Positions 25,368 through 36,958 of a stretch of DNA of 64,000 bases are shown here, in pieces. The stretch spans positions 413,001-477,000 of the forward strand of contig QVRM01005270.1 in assembly GCA_003439945.1 (NCBI GenBank). The letters run 5' to 3'. The notes beneath the pieces were generated by a model. The model was given only the letters and a program-made list of their open reading frames with translations. It was not told where the DNA came from and did not search any database. Numbering within the stretch: position 1 is the stretch's first letter; each line of letters starts with the position of its first letter. Made by a program: the position numbers and the translations under genes. The stretch is from Dermanyssus gallinae (taxonomy: Eukaryota; Arthropoda; Arachnida; Mesostigmata; Dermanyssidae).

Positions 25368-25629
25368 CTGGCTGCTGGTACTGTTGGGAATATATATGGT
25401 AATATTCATTGGGTGTCTTTAAATCACTCACGGTGAATGGCAAACTAAGTTCCCGCAGAACTACCGGCTGCGCCCCGCCGCTGGGCCGCTGCGAAAACAT
25501 GCCAGCCGTGCTCGCCGTCAGTGTGACCTGCCGTAACTCTCGTTGCAGCCGCCAGCGCTGCAGGTGGTTGTTCCACTGGGCCGAGGAGAGAGGGTCTGCC
25601 TGTATTGCCCTTTTCTCCAGCTTGCCTTG
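25368..25629 (-). CDS. Putative GC-rich coding exon
   Basis: On the minus strand a frame is open from just after a TAA (25632-25630) down to a canonical donor, CAGCCAG followed by GTGAGTAA (GT at 25367-25366). The roughly 87 residues include SAQWNNHLQRWRLQREL, STAGMFSQRPSGGAQPVV and YYHIYSQQYQQPG. The segment is much richer in G+C and CpG than its surroundings, as first exons often are. No good acceptor was seen upstream, and an overlapping 71-codon frame is also open. Product unknown. A minus-strand host gene with the next exon below 25.3 kb is possible. Confidence 0.35.
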
Positions 25630-26289
25630 TTAACCGGTCGTGGTTATACGTGCCCTGCACGTCGTCCGTACAGCTGCCTGCTACCGGAGACGGGGCTGCG
25701 CCCGGGGCGGGCTGTCACCCAGGCAGGTAACTACTCTCCTTGTATATAGAATTCCACGGACAGTGCGCGCCGCACGCGCCTGACAAACGCGTCCCTGGGT
25801 AGTATCGACGCGGGGCACGCGGTCCAAGGGGCGCTCCGCAATTGTGGATGCAGCTGGTGTCAAGCTTTAAACACATCATACCTCACACATCCTCGAAGAA
25901 CACGTCATGAAGGTGGTTGATGAAGCTTTACAAATGTCAAAACACCAAGATTGACTTGAAGAAGGTTACCTTCCGCCTAGACTATAACCTTTGCAAGATA
26001 CACGCTACGGCGGATACTATCAAGCTGGTCCATCATGAAGCCCAGCTGGTGATAGAGCGAAGAAATCGGATTTTCCAGACCGCGCTGGACACGTACCGAA
26101 AGGGAGACGAGACGCGGGCACGGACACCCCCTTAATTTGTCACTGAGGGCCTCTGGGCCTCAGCAAAGCCGCAGCACAACCAAATGGTATGACGGTGCAC
26201 CCGGATAGGTGACGAAACGCTTTGGAGATTATAAACACGTCACGTTACAGTTGCTTGGGCGCGTGGGTGCGGTTGTCAATGTGCTATCG

Positions 26290-28010
26290 GTGCTAATGGC
26301 GTGGCGGGGCAGACGCGTGCACGGCGAACGAGGCGGCGGATCGGGTTTGCCACAGCTGTGGGCTCACAGCATACGCGATGCGCTTCTGTAATGCCCTGAC
26401 TTTGCGATGCACAAGAACCGACGAGCCTACTGAACGGGCCGCCCCACCGCGCCCGGCAGTCGACGGCTCCCAAAGAGAGAATCGTGGCGGGAATCATTCC
26501 CAGACCACCATCCCTAAAAACCATCGAAAGGCTGACCGGCAAGTCCCACCCCATTATTACCTTGCTGCATGGGGCAAATGAGACACCTTCATAAAAAGGC
26601 CCTCATTGCCAGGCTCGCGGCAAGATTGAAAATAGTCGATGCGGAGAATTCTTGGGGTATGCCTAAGCCTAAGTGGCAGTCGCTCGCCGTTTACGAGACC
26701 CAGAAGAACTGCATCAGAGCCAACATGATCCTAATGCGAACAAGGTGAAGTTGCATCATGGATTGCAAGACGACGTCGTCAACTTTTCTCTCAATCTAGG
26801 TCAAGACAGACTAAGGTATTGCATCAAAAATACAGGGACTGCCGACGAACAGTAAAAACTGTCTTCGCTCGAGCCAAGGCGGCACCGTGGCGTGAGCTCG
26901 TGGCGGCGGTTGAGGCTGACCTCCGGGATTTACCCTACCTGGAAGTCACGGGTAAGCTTCCCCGAGAAGTTGCCCGAAAAGTTTACATTGTGGTCATTTC
27001 AAAGCCGGGTTCTACCTCCTATAGACAAATTAAGCTATATGACGCAGTAGGCACACTCATTGAGAACGTAATTACAGAGTGCCTAAACGCAGAGATCAGA
27101 GATCTTAATTTCCTGTCGGATTACCGGTATGGCAAAATCTCTTTAGATTCGATCGGTCATTTTTCTCACCCTTCTCAATGCGAAGAACGCTTTTATTACG
27201 GCAAACTGGAGGTAATTGTGACGATGCTGAAGCGTAGGGGCATTTCGCCTTGCCTTCAGCGGATAACTTCTCATTGTTTTTTTGTCAGAATGCTCATTAG
27301 AGGGCAAGCCCATCACAGTGTGACAGCCGGCATGCCGTAGGGCTCCGTCCGTGGCTCGGCTCTATAAACTCGTTCTAAAAAAAAAACGCGTACGCTGACG
27401 ATCTCGCGCTCCCCTAGATAGCACTGGAAGAAATTGCCAACGCGGCATTGGCCGTCGGGCAGGCATGGATGGCCACCCATCGTTAAAGCTTGCACTACAG
27501 AAGGCGGAGGCATATTACTTAACGGGTCGGATATTTAAGCGTCACCACTGATACCGATCTTACAGGTGGGCACCTGTTATTAAGCACATATTAAGCACAT
27601 CGTTGCCAAGGACAGCAAGGTCGCTTAGAACCTGGTCTTGATTCTCTTTCGGGGGGGAGCGGGGGAGGGCTACGGACGGGCGCCATGTCCTGCTCGCGTC
27701 TGTCGTCGAGTCCTTGGCGATATACGCGGCGCTAGTGTGAACCGATTTTACTTTACGAACCGTTCGCAACAGACGAGCTTGCTGCAAGGCGCATCCCGGC
27801 ATGGTCCCTGGAGTCCGCAAAAGTTCGACGCATTGCCAGGTAAAAGGACTGACACGGGATGTTGTCTTTTATGCGCGAAAAGTGAGTGTTATCGGGTGGT
27901 CGTGATCAGCGCGCTGCAAAGGGCTATGACAACCTGGCCCTCCGTAGAAAGGCTGGACGCATTCTCTCAAGTTTGCGAGCTATGGTTAGGACAAGAGCCC
28001 ATGAGAGACC
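26290..28010 (+). pseudogene. R1-like LINE relic, two-ORF type
   Basis: In order: a gag-type zinc knuckle CHSCGLTAYAMRFC (26348-26389), where the CCHC His is Tyr; then a pre-RT linker RRTVKTVFARAKAAPWRELV (about 26840-26900); then VVISKPGSTSYRQIKLYDAVG, LNAEIRDLNFLSDYRYGK, MLKRRGISPCLQRI, and GMP followed by TAG and GSVRGSAL (about 27331-27366); then the catalytic AYADDLAL (27388-27411), LALQKAEA (about 27488-27511) and VVESLAIYAAL (about 27700-27735). The endonuclease expected between knuckle and RT is missing, and about 20 residues are lost just before the ADD box. The layout and motifs resemble the R1 clade. It is non-functional. Confidence 0.8.
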
Positions 28011-28069
28011 GCTGAGCACGAGGCCTTCTTCCTACGGTCTCAAAGTAGTGCCACACATGTCCGAACTCT

Positions 28070-30210
28070 AGAAGAGTGGGAAGGATTAAGGTTAGTTGCC
28101 AGTGCCCATAGTGAACTAGCGTTCCCAAAGAAAAATCCATATGATATCGCACTTTAAATCAACAATATATTTTTATATTGGCCATGCGAACAAGTTAATA
28201 TGCATTATTACACGATGGTTGTTATCTATCTACCATATGTCTATCAAAGCGAGTCACTTCAATTTCTAAGGAGGAGTAGCGTTTCCATCAGCAGTCGATC
28301 GGTACGCCACAAATAACAGCAATAACTGTTTGTATTAAAGACAGTTTTCGGAAGTCTATGAGGTGATGATTGAACACGCCAAGGCTTCAAATATATTAAG
28401 TAACTTGTGACTTCCTGAGGCTTTCCTTTATCTAGAAACGCACATTCTTTGTGGTAATCTCGCAAAACAGCCTGCGTCTAGTAGTCTCTGGCTGGTTGTG
28501 AAATTCGATTTCCGTAAACTGGAAAGGTCAAAGTACAAGAGGAGTGAACGGTTGTTGAACTTTTCGACGCAAGTCGGTGGTATTTTCGCGATTGATTCCG
28601 TGTGGGTATTTTCGCCGCGTGGGTGCAGCCCACGCCCGAGTTCGAGAGGCATTTCCCAGGTTAGATAAGTCTCCAGCGTTTCAATGATGTTGTATTTGTA
28701 CATGAGGGATGTCACAAAGCACGCAGAGGTAGACGGGTTGCGTGAATTCAAAAACTAAATTTAATCAGTAATTATTTTATACCGATATCGAGAGACGTAT
28801 TCGCGTTCTGTTTTCAGCACACATTTACATTGCCGGTCAGAAAGCTACTAGATAAAGCTCTAGGTTCTAGCTGGCCTAATCGCAATGTGCTGCGGTCTTC
28901 TCAATTTGCCGATTGATTTCATCGTCTTTGAAACAAGCACAGATATATCCATACACGCACAATTGATGTGTGCCATTTTCTCCTCTTCGCTATACTGTCC
29001 TGACAAAGCTGACATCGTCGATATTGATTTTGCTTCTGCGACCGCTGCTATTGTTGACGTTTCTGTTGGTTGTTGTCGTTGTTGCTGGTGCTGCTGCTAA
29101 CGATATCGTTGTTATTGTTGTTGGTTTCATTTGTGTTCCTGCGGCTGTTTTGTTGTCGTTATTTTGCCACAGTGATGATGGAGCTAAATCCTAGTTCTAT
29201 TACATTTGTTGTCTTTTTCATGTTCACATTGTTCCACGCCAGCCGGTGTGGTGACACACCGGCTAGCGCTTCCCCGTTCGATCACGTTCGTTGTGGTCGT
29301 AGACGAAGAATCAATGAAATTACCTCTCCTCTCCCATAGTTTTGTCCGTCAGCCGGGGATCGGCAATATACGATGGTCAGATACGTACAGGCCACTCACG
29401 TATAACAATACGCTGGTTTCCCGGCCCAGCGCTTGAGGCTTAACGTTGTTCAAACAGACCTACCTGTATCTAGCGAAAAAAAAACCCATCTCTCTGTCTC
29501 TCTCTTTCTATGTAAATAAAACGTGTATAGGGCTGCCAAATCAAAGATAGGGTGTTAGTCAACAGAAGTAGAACGTTATACAACGAGTAGAACAATTGAA
29601 AATTATCGCGCTTCTCAATGTGGTGTATTATGAGCTCGGATTTAACGATGTGCCTATATAGGACCTTAAGCCTGCGGACCCTCGGAAGTAGCCAAACTAC
29701 TCCTATTGGGCTTACGAGATGGTGCGGCGAGGTGCCAATTTTGTGAATAAAATTATATTTTTCGACGGAACCCGTTGCTGTCTGAATAGAAGTTTAAATA
29801 AACGAAACTGCCGCATTAGGAAAACCAAGTATTCTCACTTGATTCACGAAGAAGTTACATGCACTATTTGTGACAGTCTGATGAAAAATAGAGTCCAAAT
29901 AAATAATTTGACCCTAATTTGTTACTCTACAGTGAACTGCGAGCGTGGTCGAAGCATAATCCTTAATGATATTTGAACGATTGTTACGCTATCGGTACGA
30001 ATGGGCTCTGGTTCTAACAAGATGGTGCTACAAGCCACACAGCCTGCGAGACAACTGAGGTTTTGAGGATGAAATGTCTTAAACGAATAATATTGTGGAG
30101 CAGGGATATTCACTAGTCTTCAATTTATTTCCAATCAACGGTCAGCAGTTGGACTGTTTTCTGTAGGAAGTGTTTGGAAAGTAATTTTAAGTCTAGGACA
30201 CTTTATTCAA
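28070..30210. other. No recognised gene
   Basis: Contains open stretches up to 107 codons (28751-28428, -) and an 85-codon frame at 29719-29976 (+) with CTICDSLMKN. None is assigned. A pyrimidine-rich GTTGTT/CTGCTG region lies near 29050-29160. No RT motif set seen. Confidence 0.4.
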
Positions 30211-30282
30211 ATTTATTTATGTATTTTAGTTGCACATGGATTTTTGACGCCGGCGCGATTCCAGTTTGGCACAAAAGGGAGT

Positions 30283-30590
30283 CCCTTCCCCGTCAGCAAT
30301 AAACCAATAATCGATGCAGCGTTTCCGCGTTGAATTTCGGCAGGTATCCTTTGTAGCAAAAACTGGAATGCCCTCCTATCGCCGGTTGCCGCAGCAACTC
30401 TGAACACCAGCTCCACCAGAAAGCTCCTTGTGATTTTTTGAAGACATTGGGCCCAGTGTCTTGAAGGATTAGTTGAACGATAAAGTTTTGCTCCTGTTTA
30501 CGATATTTAGCCAATTGCGGTCTTCGGTAAGGCCAGCGGCTACTCCTCTGGAATGGTTGGAATGACGAGCACACGACGCGGCCAACGTGC
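30283..30590 (-). pseudogene. C-terminal fragment, zinc-finger/nuclease family
   Basis: Two minus-strand frames hold AKYRKQEQNFIVQLILQDTGP (about 30510-30450) and, after a frame change, ELVFRVAAATGDRRAFQFLL and IQRGNAASIIG (30416-30300). They align with KYQELKTSYIVMPISMETMGP and LRITDLTGNRREGEFLRQLL plus RGNAGCIVG of the copy at 57.2-57.9 kb. This segment typically follows the nuclease-like domain in a widespread family of invertebrate mobile-element proteins; that placement is from memory. The zinc finger and nuclease core are absent, so the copy is truncated and frame-shifted. Confidence 0.65.
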
Positions 30591-30899
30591 AAGAGACAGC
30601 GACCTTCACAGCATGAAACTAGAGTCTGCAGGCCTGTGGGCTGACTGCATTGTATGGTGTATTACGATGCTTTGAGCACCTACCGGCGATCATTTTGCAA
30701 GCAAGAGCATGCTCATCCGTGGTAATCGGTTGATCACATCTTGCACAGTTATGTGTAAAGCGGACTGAAAGCCAATTGTCGCTCATCGGATTGATTGCGG
30801 CTCTCAGCCACGCCTGCCCCTTAACTGCCCCTGAATCGACTTAACTAATTGGAAGTCCAATCCCGATCGTAAAATGCACTCAGGTTGTAGACCCCCACC

Positions 30900-31470
30900 T
30901 ATATATGCTAAAAGCACTTTTTGACCTTAAGGTGGCTTCGGTGGCAGCCTACGGCATCCAGGTCATATGGGAGCATCTCAGTCTATCACAGCTAGATAAA
31001 CTAGATAAGGTAAAGCACACGTTTTTCAAGCTGGACATTAGGTCGCCACGAAATGCGAAAAATCGTCTAGTTTACCTTATGACTTCTACTCAACCGCTTG
31101 TAGAAGATCTAGTTTCTACATTCCGTCTCCCAGAAACCTCTGCTCTTATTCAGTTTAGAAAAAACTTTGTGAAGAAAGTTTGAGCAGTTCCCGAAAGCTT
31201 CTTTAAATCGCCAGCAATTGTCACACAGAACTGTCAGGGACCACTACAACCCAACCGACATCTCGTGACCCGCTATTCACTTTACGGATTTCAGCAAAAA
31301 CTCTGCCATCGAAGAAGCTCCCACAGTCCTGACGTCGGCTGTGTGTGTCGTTTTCGCAACCAGCTGTACCCTATCTACCATCTCGATACCTGCCAGAGAG
31401 CTATTTCTATTACGCAGTGAGCTCGATGATATTTTATTACCTATTTATAAACATGTGTTTATTACAATAA
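30900..31470 (+). pseudogene. Family F LINE: thumb to 3' UTR
   Basis: The open frame 30905-31183 contains LFDLKVASVAAYGIQVIWEH and DKLDKVKHTFFK, the thumb block also seen at 8.2 kb (-) and 58.7 kb (-). A TGA then interrupts, but the reading continues through HLVTRYSLYGFQQKLC to CVCRFRNQLYPIYHLDTC (about 31340-31395). That is the C-terminal CCHC finger, with the second Cys replaced by Arg. The 3' UTR matches 9379-9476 and passes directly into an AT-rich tract. The 5' end is truncated near 30900. Confidence 0.8.
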
Positions 31471-31750
31471 TAATATATATATATATATATATATGGATAT
31501 TATATATATAATATATATATGTGTATATTATATCTATAATATCTATTGTATTATATATATATATATATAGTATATGTGATATATATGAGTATTATATAGT
31601 ATATATTATATAGATTTATATCTATATATATAGATGTGTGTATATATATATATATATAGTATATATGTGTATATTATTATTATATCTATTATATATTGTA
31701 TATTTATATATTTATATACTATATTTTTTATATATATATTTTTTTTTTAT
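31466..31750. repeat. AT-rich tract between two LINE 3' ends
   Basis: Degenerate (TA)n sequence. It starts at the 3' end of the plus-strand family F fragment and ends at the poly(A) of the minus-strand R1-like element (T run at 31738-31749). Confidence 0.9.
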
Positions 31751-34240
31751 ATGCTGGAACCTCTCAGCATTAATATGGGGATTACGGGAATCGTGATGTA
31801 CATGCGCACCACAGCCAGTGACTAGTGTGGGACTCACAAACCCACTAACACCCGCCTCCCCCCCACCCCCAGGAAACGGTAACTGCTAGGCATCGCTTCG
31901 TATCCATGGGAGTGGCCAGTTTGCCTCTCCTCCCTACTACAGCCTTCTTACAGTCGCCCTTAGCCCGCTTTGATGCGGGGCGGCGACTTCAAGAAGGCCG
32001 TTGATACCTTCCGCAGCCCGACGCCTGTGAATGCGTCGAGAGTCATCATCTGGGGAATCCTTTGCTGTATTTGCCTAGCCTGGTCCGCCTGCCTATCACC
32101 CACCCGCCCCCCGTCTACAGATTCCCCCTCTCGACGGAAGCCTGGGTGGACGCTAAGACGAGCTCTCCTGGCAGTCTCTTTGACCACCTTCGTGGACATG
32201 ATCGCATCAAAGTGGGCAATACCTTCTTTCCAGGCCGCCGCTGAAGTCATCATATGGGTGACGACCTCGTTGACTGGTCGGCCTTGCACAGCGGCCGCCC
32301 CCGCGTCCCGCGCTTTCCGGAGGGCCCCACAGAACAGTGTGCTCTACATCATCCGGTTCCCCCGAGTCGCATAGTACGCAGGTGTCGACTTGAACTTTGT
32401 TAATCTTAACCATATACGTCTGGAACTGACCGTGGCCGGTCAGCACCTGGGACGCATAATAAGATAGCTCGCCGTGCCTGCAGTCGTACCATTGCCGTTG
32501 GTCCGGGATCAGACTTTTGGTCCAGCGACCCTTGGTGACCCCCAGGGGCTGCTGCCTTCACCCATTCTTTCTGCCAAGAGTCCAAAGTAGCTAATCTAGC
32601 CCGTGTGGGGTCTAGATCACCGTCCGGCGCTCGTTCTGCTCGCTCCCCGGCCAGCAAATCCCATGGCAGCATCTTGGACACGACAAGTAGTGCCTCAGTC
32701 GACACGGTACGGAATGCGCGGCAGACCCTTATGGCCACCGGCCGTTGCGCCGACCTCAGCTTCCTCCTGTTGCATGCCGTCCTAAGTGCCCTGTCTGCCC
32801 ATGCCGGCGCTCCGTAAAGGGCGACGGATTCTGCAGCAGTTGCCAAAAGGCGACGAAGGTAGGGAGAGATGCCCTTGCGCTCCATCGCTTGCATTGCCAC
32901 TTTCCAGCTCATCGAGTTAAAGGCGTTCTTGACGTCTAGGAGAATGAGCAGCACAAAGTCCCGTGTTTTGGGGGTCTTCGCTAGCTGCTCACCTGCCCGT
33001 CTCAGTACTCTTGCCAGGGCGTCGAACGTGGACCGTCCCTTCCGAAAGCCATACTGTGCTTCTGATAGAGCCCCTTTGGCTTCGATCTCGGCGTTAAGCC
33101 GGTCAACCAGTACGTTCTCCAAGATGTTACCCATAGTGTCGAGAAGACATATGGGACGGTAGGCAGGCTCTCCTGCAGGGGCATTCCCTCCCCCTTTCGG
33201 GATCAGGACCAGGTTAGCTTCTTCCACAGCCTCGGAAAACGCCTCTCTCTGAGAAGTCTGTTAGCCAGGGTCTGAAAGACTTTTGGCCAGCGCTTCACTA
33301 GCAGCCTCGCCGCTCCAGGGGGAACTCCGTCCGGGCCAGGTGCCTTTCCGGGTGTCAACCTTTTCCTTGCTCGCTCGACCTCATCTAACGTTACCTCCTT
33401 CCGAATGTCTTCCGGGGCAACCAGAAACTCCTCCTCTCCTCTCCACGGATGGTCCGGAAAGAGATGGCAAACCGTCTTCTCCAGCACATCCGGTGGTAGT
33501 CTAGGAAATGGTTTCCGGAGCTTGGCCGAGACGATCCGGTAGGGCCGATCCCAAACGCCCAGAGTTGGTCCGGGGGCCTGCCTTCTCACAGGCCGTTGTG
33601 AGAACAGCTGCAATCCGGGTCTCATCCGTGGTTTCCTCTGACAGCTGTCGACAGCCCTCGTCAATCTTCTCCGCCAGAACCCGCTGGTTTAGCTTGCGCA
33701 TCTGCCAGCGTCTGCGCGGAGTGGCAGCTGGCTCGGGAGGGGTAGCGACCTCAAACAGGATGTATCTGTGGTCACTTCCGTTTTCCTCCTCATCAACCTG
33801 CTAACCCGATATCTTTGGGAAGGCTATGTCATTCGCCATCGTGAGGTCGACAAAAGACTTCTGGTTTCCCCGCGAGAATGTGGGTACTTTCCCGTCGTTT
33901 ACTAAAAGCAACCCATTTTCTGCCATCCATTCTTCTAGTACCTGGCCCCTATCATTTGTGGTTTTGCTGCCCCACCCGACGCTGGCTGAGTTGAAGTCCC
34001 CGGTGAGGACGATTCCCTTTCCCGTATGAACGCCTAGGCTCTGCCCCAAACTATCGAGAAACACATTGAACTCCCTAAGTTCCCTATTTGGTAAAAAATA
34101 GCAAGAATATAAAACCCCTGGCCCTTCTATTTCTACCCATGAGAACCCTGAACCGGAACCCCGACTTCTAGCCGATAAATGCCTACTATTCCCCGTCCAC
34201 CAGGTGCCTGAGTGCGTTTGATCAACTCAAAGCCAGTTTT
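31738..34240 (-). pseudogene. R1-like LINE with deleted RT palm
   Basis: Minus-strand element. The AP-type endonuclease half spans about 34230-33740: LTGDFNSASVGWGS, FSRGNQKSFVDLTMA, then one TAG, then NGSDHRYILFEV holding the catalytic SDH. A linker follows (33701-33501), then DRPYRIVSAKL and LTPGKAPGPDGVP (about 33560-33310). After a frame change come LVLIPKGGG, YRPICLLDTMGNILENVL and QYGFRKGRSTFDAL, and motif A LLDVKNAFNSMSW (33227-32880). KGISPYLRRLL is then joined directly to ATAAESVALYGAPAW, so motif B and the ADD box are gone. The C-terminal finger CVLCDSGEPDDVEH (about 32380-32340) and the tail (32289-31960) follow in shifted frames. The 3' UTR matches the copy at 38.9-39.7 kb and ends in poly(A). 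Confidence 0.88.
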
Positions 34241-35579
34241 ATAAAGAAAGCATTGAACCCACCGCACTAGCCTGAATAGGTTAGTGTACTTACTGGCATC
34301 GTCGCCGTTATTCGTTGAGGACTTACAGAGGATGTACAACCTATATATGTATATATATAGAAAATATTGTGATGATTTATTAATCATTTACAAAACGTTT
34401 GCACACTCGGCAGTGCTCGCCTTAATAAAAATGGTGGTAAAAAGGTGTCACGTGAAGTTACGAGTCAGTTGTCCGTGTCCTTGCTTGATGGTAGCCCCCG
34501 CTCTTATGGACCCGGTGCGAGCGGTATATCCTCAAGGTTCCTTGCAAAGTTAAAACGGTGAGATCCATAAGATTCCTCTTCGTGACGCCGAGCCCCAAGA
34601 GCGTCCTCGCAGATTCGGAGTCCCATACACCACTCATAGAGATAGTGATGGATCCGAATCTGCGAGGTTTTTGTGGGTCGGGGAGCGCCGCTCTTAGGAA
34701 CTCGACGTCATATTTGGCGATCTTGTCTTGCCGTGCTTTTGCCAGGTCCCGGTTCGGGCCGCAAACCTCGGCATCTAAAACCCAGACCTCGGTAGGTGTT
34801 GTTATTACGAGGCCGGGCTTTAGACCCGGTGCGCCCGGTCGACGGAATACTCGCTCACGAACCACCTCATGACCCCTTTCGCGGAGAAGACGCGCCACGC
34901 GATCACAGACGTCGTCATGTCTCTTTATGGTTTGTTTGTGTGTTGTATCGCACATCTGAGCGACATGAGCCAACGTCTCAGGCGCATGACACTCGTGCCT
35001 ACAACGTTTGTTGTAGCCCGGGCGTCCCCTGGCCAATCTGGCACGCGTTGGTAGTGCGTTGATCCTGAGCTTTAGTAGATTTAAATACTCCTTACCAGAT
35101 AGGTAGGGCATACCCCTAATCCAGTAATATACAAAGGGCGTTTCGTGCGCTTTTTTAAAATGTGTTCTATCGAACGTGTTGTGTAGTTGTTGAGACCAGC
35201 AGTCGGTCTCTTGTGTAGCGGTCTCAATGGAGGTTCCCAAGCGCTCGCAAAGAAGTCTTGTTTTCGCAAGATCTTTTTTAAAGTGCTCGGTGGTTAGCAT
35301 CCATTGGACCCCAAGGTGCGTGGAGTGTTGTAGTGCTGTCAGGCGGGAAAGGCGAAGTCTGGGAATGAATGTTTGGAGGCAGGGGATGTCCAGACCGCCG
35401 TGTGCTGTGTGCGTGTACAGGTAGGCGTTCGGCACCGAGTTTTCGAGCTTAAGCCATTTCGACTTAACAACCTTTCTGATCTCTTTATCTAGGTCACTAA
35501 GGAGTGCGTAAGCTGGTCTGGAACCGGAGACCAGTTTATATAGGAGACGGGGAATGAGAAAGTCTTTTAAAAATATGAG

Positions 35580-35582
35580 TCA
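35580..35582 (-). other. Single nonsense codon in R2-like ORF
   Basis: TGA between KPHK and LIFLKDFLIPRLLYKL. The frame continues unbroken on both sides, so one substitution (for example CGA to TGA) explains it. Confidence 0.9.
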
Positions 35583-36671
35583 TTTGTGGGGTTTAAGGGG
35601 AGCTATCGTGAGTCTGTTGAGTAAATTAAGGAGTATATCCCTGGTGGGGTCAACTCTGCCATTGCTGTCAAAGTCGACTCCAAGATATCTCCATCGATCG
35701 CTCATACCTTTAGCTGGCAATTGCCGATCTACAACGTTAAATTCTGGTACGGTATTGATAAGACCTTTACCTTCCTTCCTATTTATTAGGTGGGAGATAG
35801 TAAAGCTTTTATTAGTATTAATTTCAAGGCCTCGGGATTTCAAAAGTGGGTCCGCAATATTAAAGAGCCGTTGGAGAGTGGATTTCGTGGAGGCTAGGAA
35901 GATGAGATCATCCGCAAAGGCTAAGCCCATAAGGCGGAAGTCATCAGTAAGTTGGTACCCGATATTAGTTTTGTCTAATTTTGAAAGAATGTCGTCGAGA
36001 ACTAGATTAAATAAGAGGGGGGACAGAGGATCTCCCTGTCTAACACCCCTAGTTGGCCGAAATGTGCGACATTCTTGTCCAAATTCTATGAGAGTTTTAG
36101 ATGAGAGGTACAAGCGTTCGATATAGTTAATGAATACCTCCGGGTATCCGCGAGTCCGGAGTGACCACAGGACGGAGTCATGACTCACCATGTCGAACGC
36201 CTTACGGAGGTCGATTGAGGCGAGTCTGAGCTCACGTCCTGCAGACTTGGCATCGTTAAGGATACCATCCAGAACCGCAAGATTCTCGAAGGTACCATTA
36301 TAGGGGAGAAACGCTCGCTGGATTAGGAGAAGCTTAATAGAGTTCTGGAGGCGTCTAGAGAGAATTTTGTTAAGCGTTCGTTGTAAGTATGAACTAATAG
36401 ATATGGGTCGCAAATCGCTTGGGGGTGTGGCATTGTTAATTTTAGGGATGAACGCTAAGCGAGCAGTTTCATGGGCTGAGGCAATATCGCTAATTAATAG
36501 TATGTTAAGAATACAACAGACTACTTCTAACGGGAGTTTATGGAGGGACGAAAGACAAATATCGTCCAATCCTAGTGCTTTAGAAAATCCGCGGAGAGCT
36601 ACGTGGGTTTCCTTTAGGGGGATAGGGAGGGAAACCTCAAAGAGATCAGAGTTGGGAGTGTATACGGGGCA

Positions 36672-36740
36672 AGAAATTCGTTTAAGGCGATAGGGTGATT
36701 TTTTTTTGTTCAGAAATTCGTTTAAGGCGATAGTGTGATT
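36672..36740. repeat. 40-bp-period direct duplication
   Basis: AGAAATTCGTTTAAGGCGAT begins two 29-base copies (36672-36700 and 36712-36740) that differ at one base. It lies in the N-terminal part of the R2-like frame. The 40-base period shifts the frame, yet both sides remain open. Confidence 0.95.
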
Positions 36741-36869
36741 CTCACCTGAGCAAATTATATTTGACAGATGAGTAAGGTCTGTTGAAATTATGTTGCGTTT
36801 GGGAAATGTGTTTGTGAGGGCTTGTACTTTAGATATAATAATATATTTTTGGGATGGATTATAGGGGTA

Positions 36870-36912
36870 TGTATAGATAATATATATGTATATATATATA
36901 TATATATATATA

Positions 36913-36957
<45 letters not shown>
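36870..36957. repeat. (AT)n tract at 5' end of R2-like element
   Basis: AT tract with short interruptions. The open frame of the R2-like element runs into it. Confidence 0.94.

Positions 36958-36958
<1 letters not shown>

Larger units (their letters stand above)
34340..36880 (-). pseudogene. R2-like retrotransposon, nearly open
   Basis: One minus-strand frame runs from about 36880 to 34458 (about 807 codons) with a single TGA at 35582-35580. The RT (36569-35600) shows ARLAFIPKINN, LRPISISSYLQRTLNKIL, QRAFLPYNGTFENLAVLD, motif A LASIDLRKAFDMVSHD, motif B RGVRQGDPLSPLLFN, catalytic LAFADDLIFLA and WRYLGVDFDSNG. The C-terminal part has a finger CRHECHAPETLAHVAQMC (CX3CX7HX4C), then a restriction-like endonuclease core KPGLVITTPTEVWVLDAEVCG, where R2-type enzymes have KPD. 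Finger plus this nuclease places it in the R2 superclade. N-terminal DNA-binding fingers and 5' UTR are missing. A 3' UTR with AATAAA reaches an AT tract at 34343-34362. It sits in non-rDNA sequence. Confidence 0.88.

Noticed and set aside
34340..36880. 28S rDNA flanks around the R2-like element
   Set aside because: No rRNA-like sequence recognised on either side; the flanks are AT tracts and other LINE sequence.
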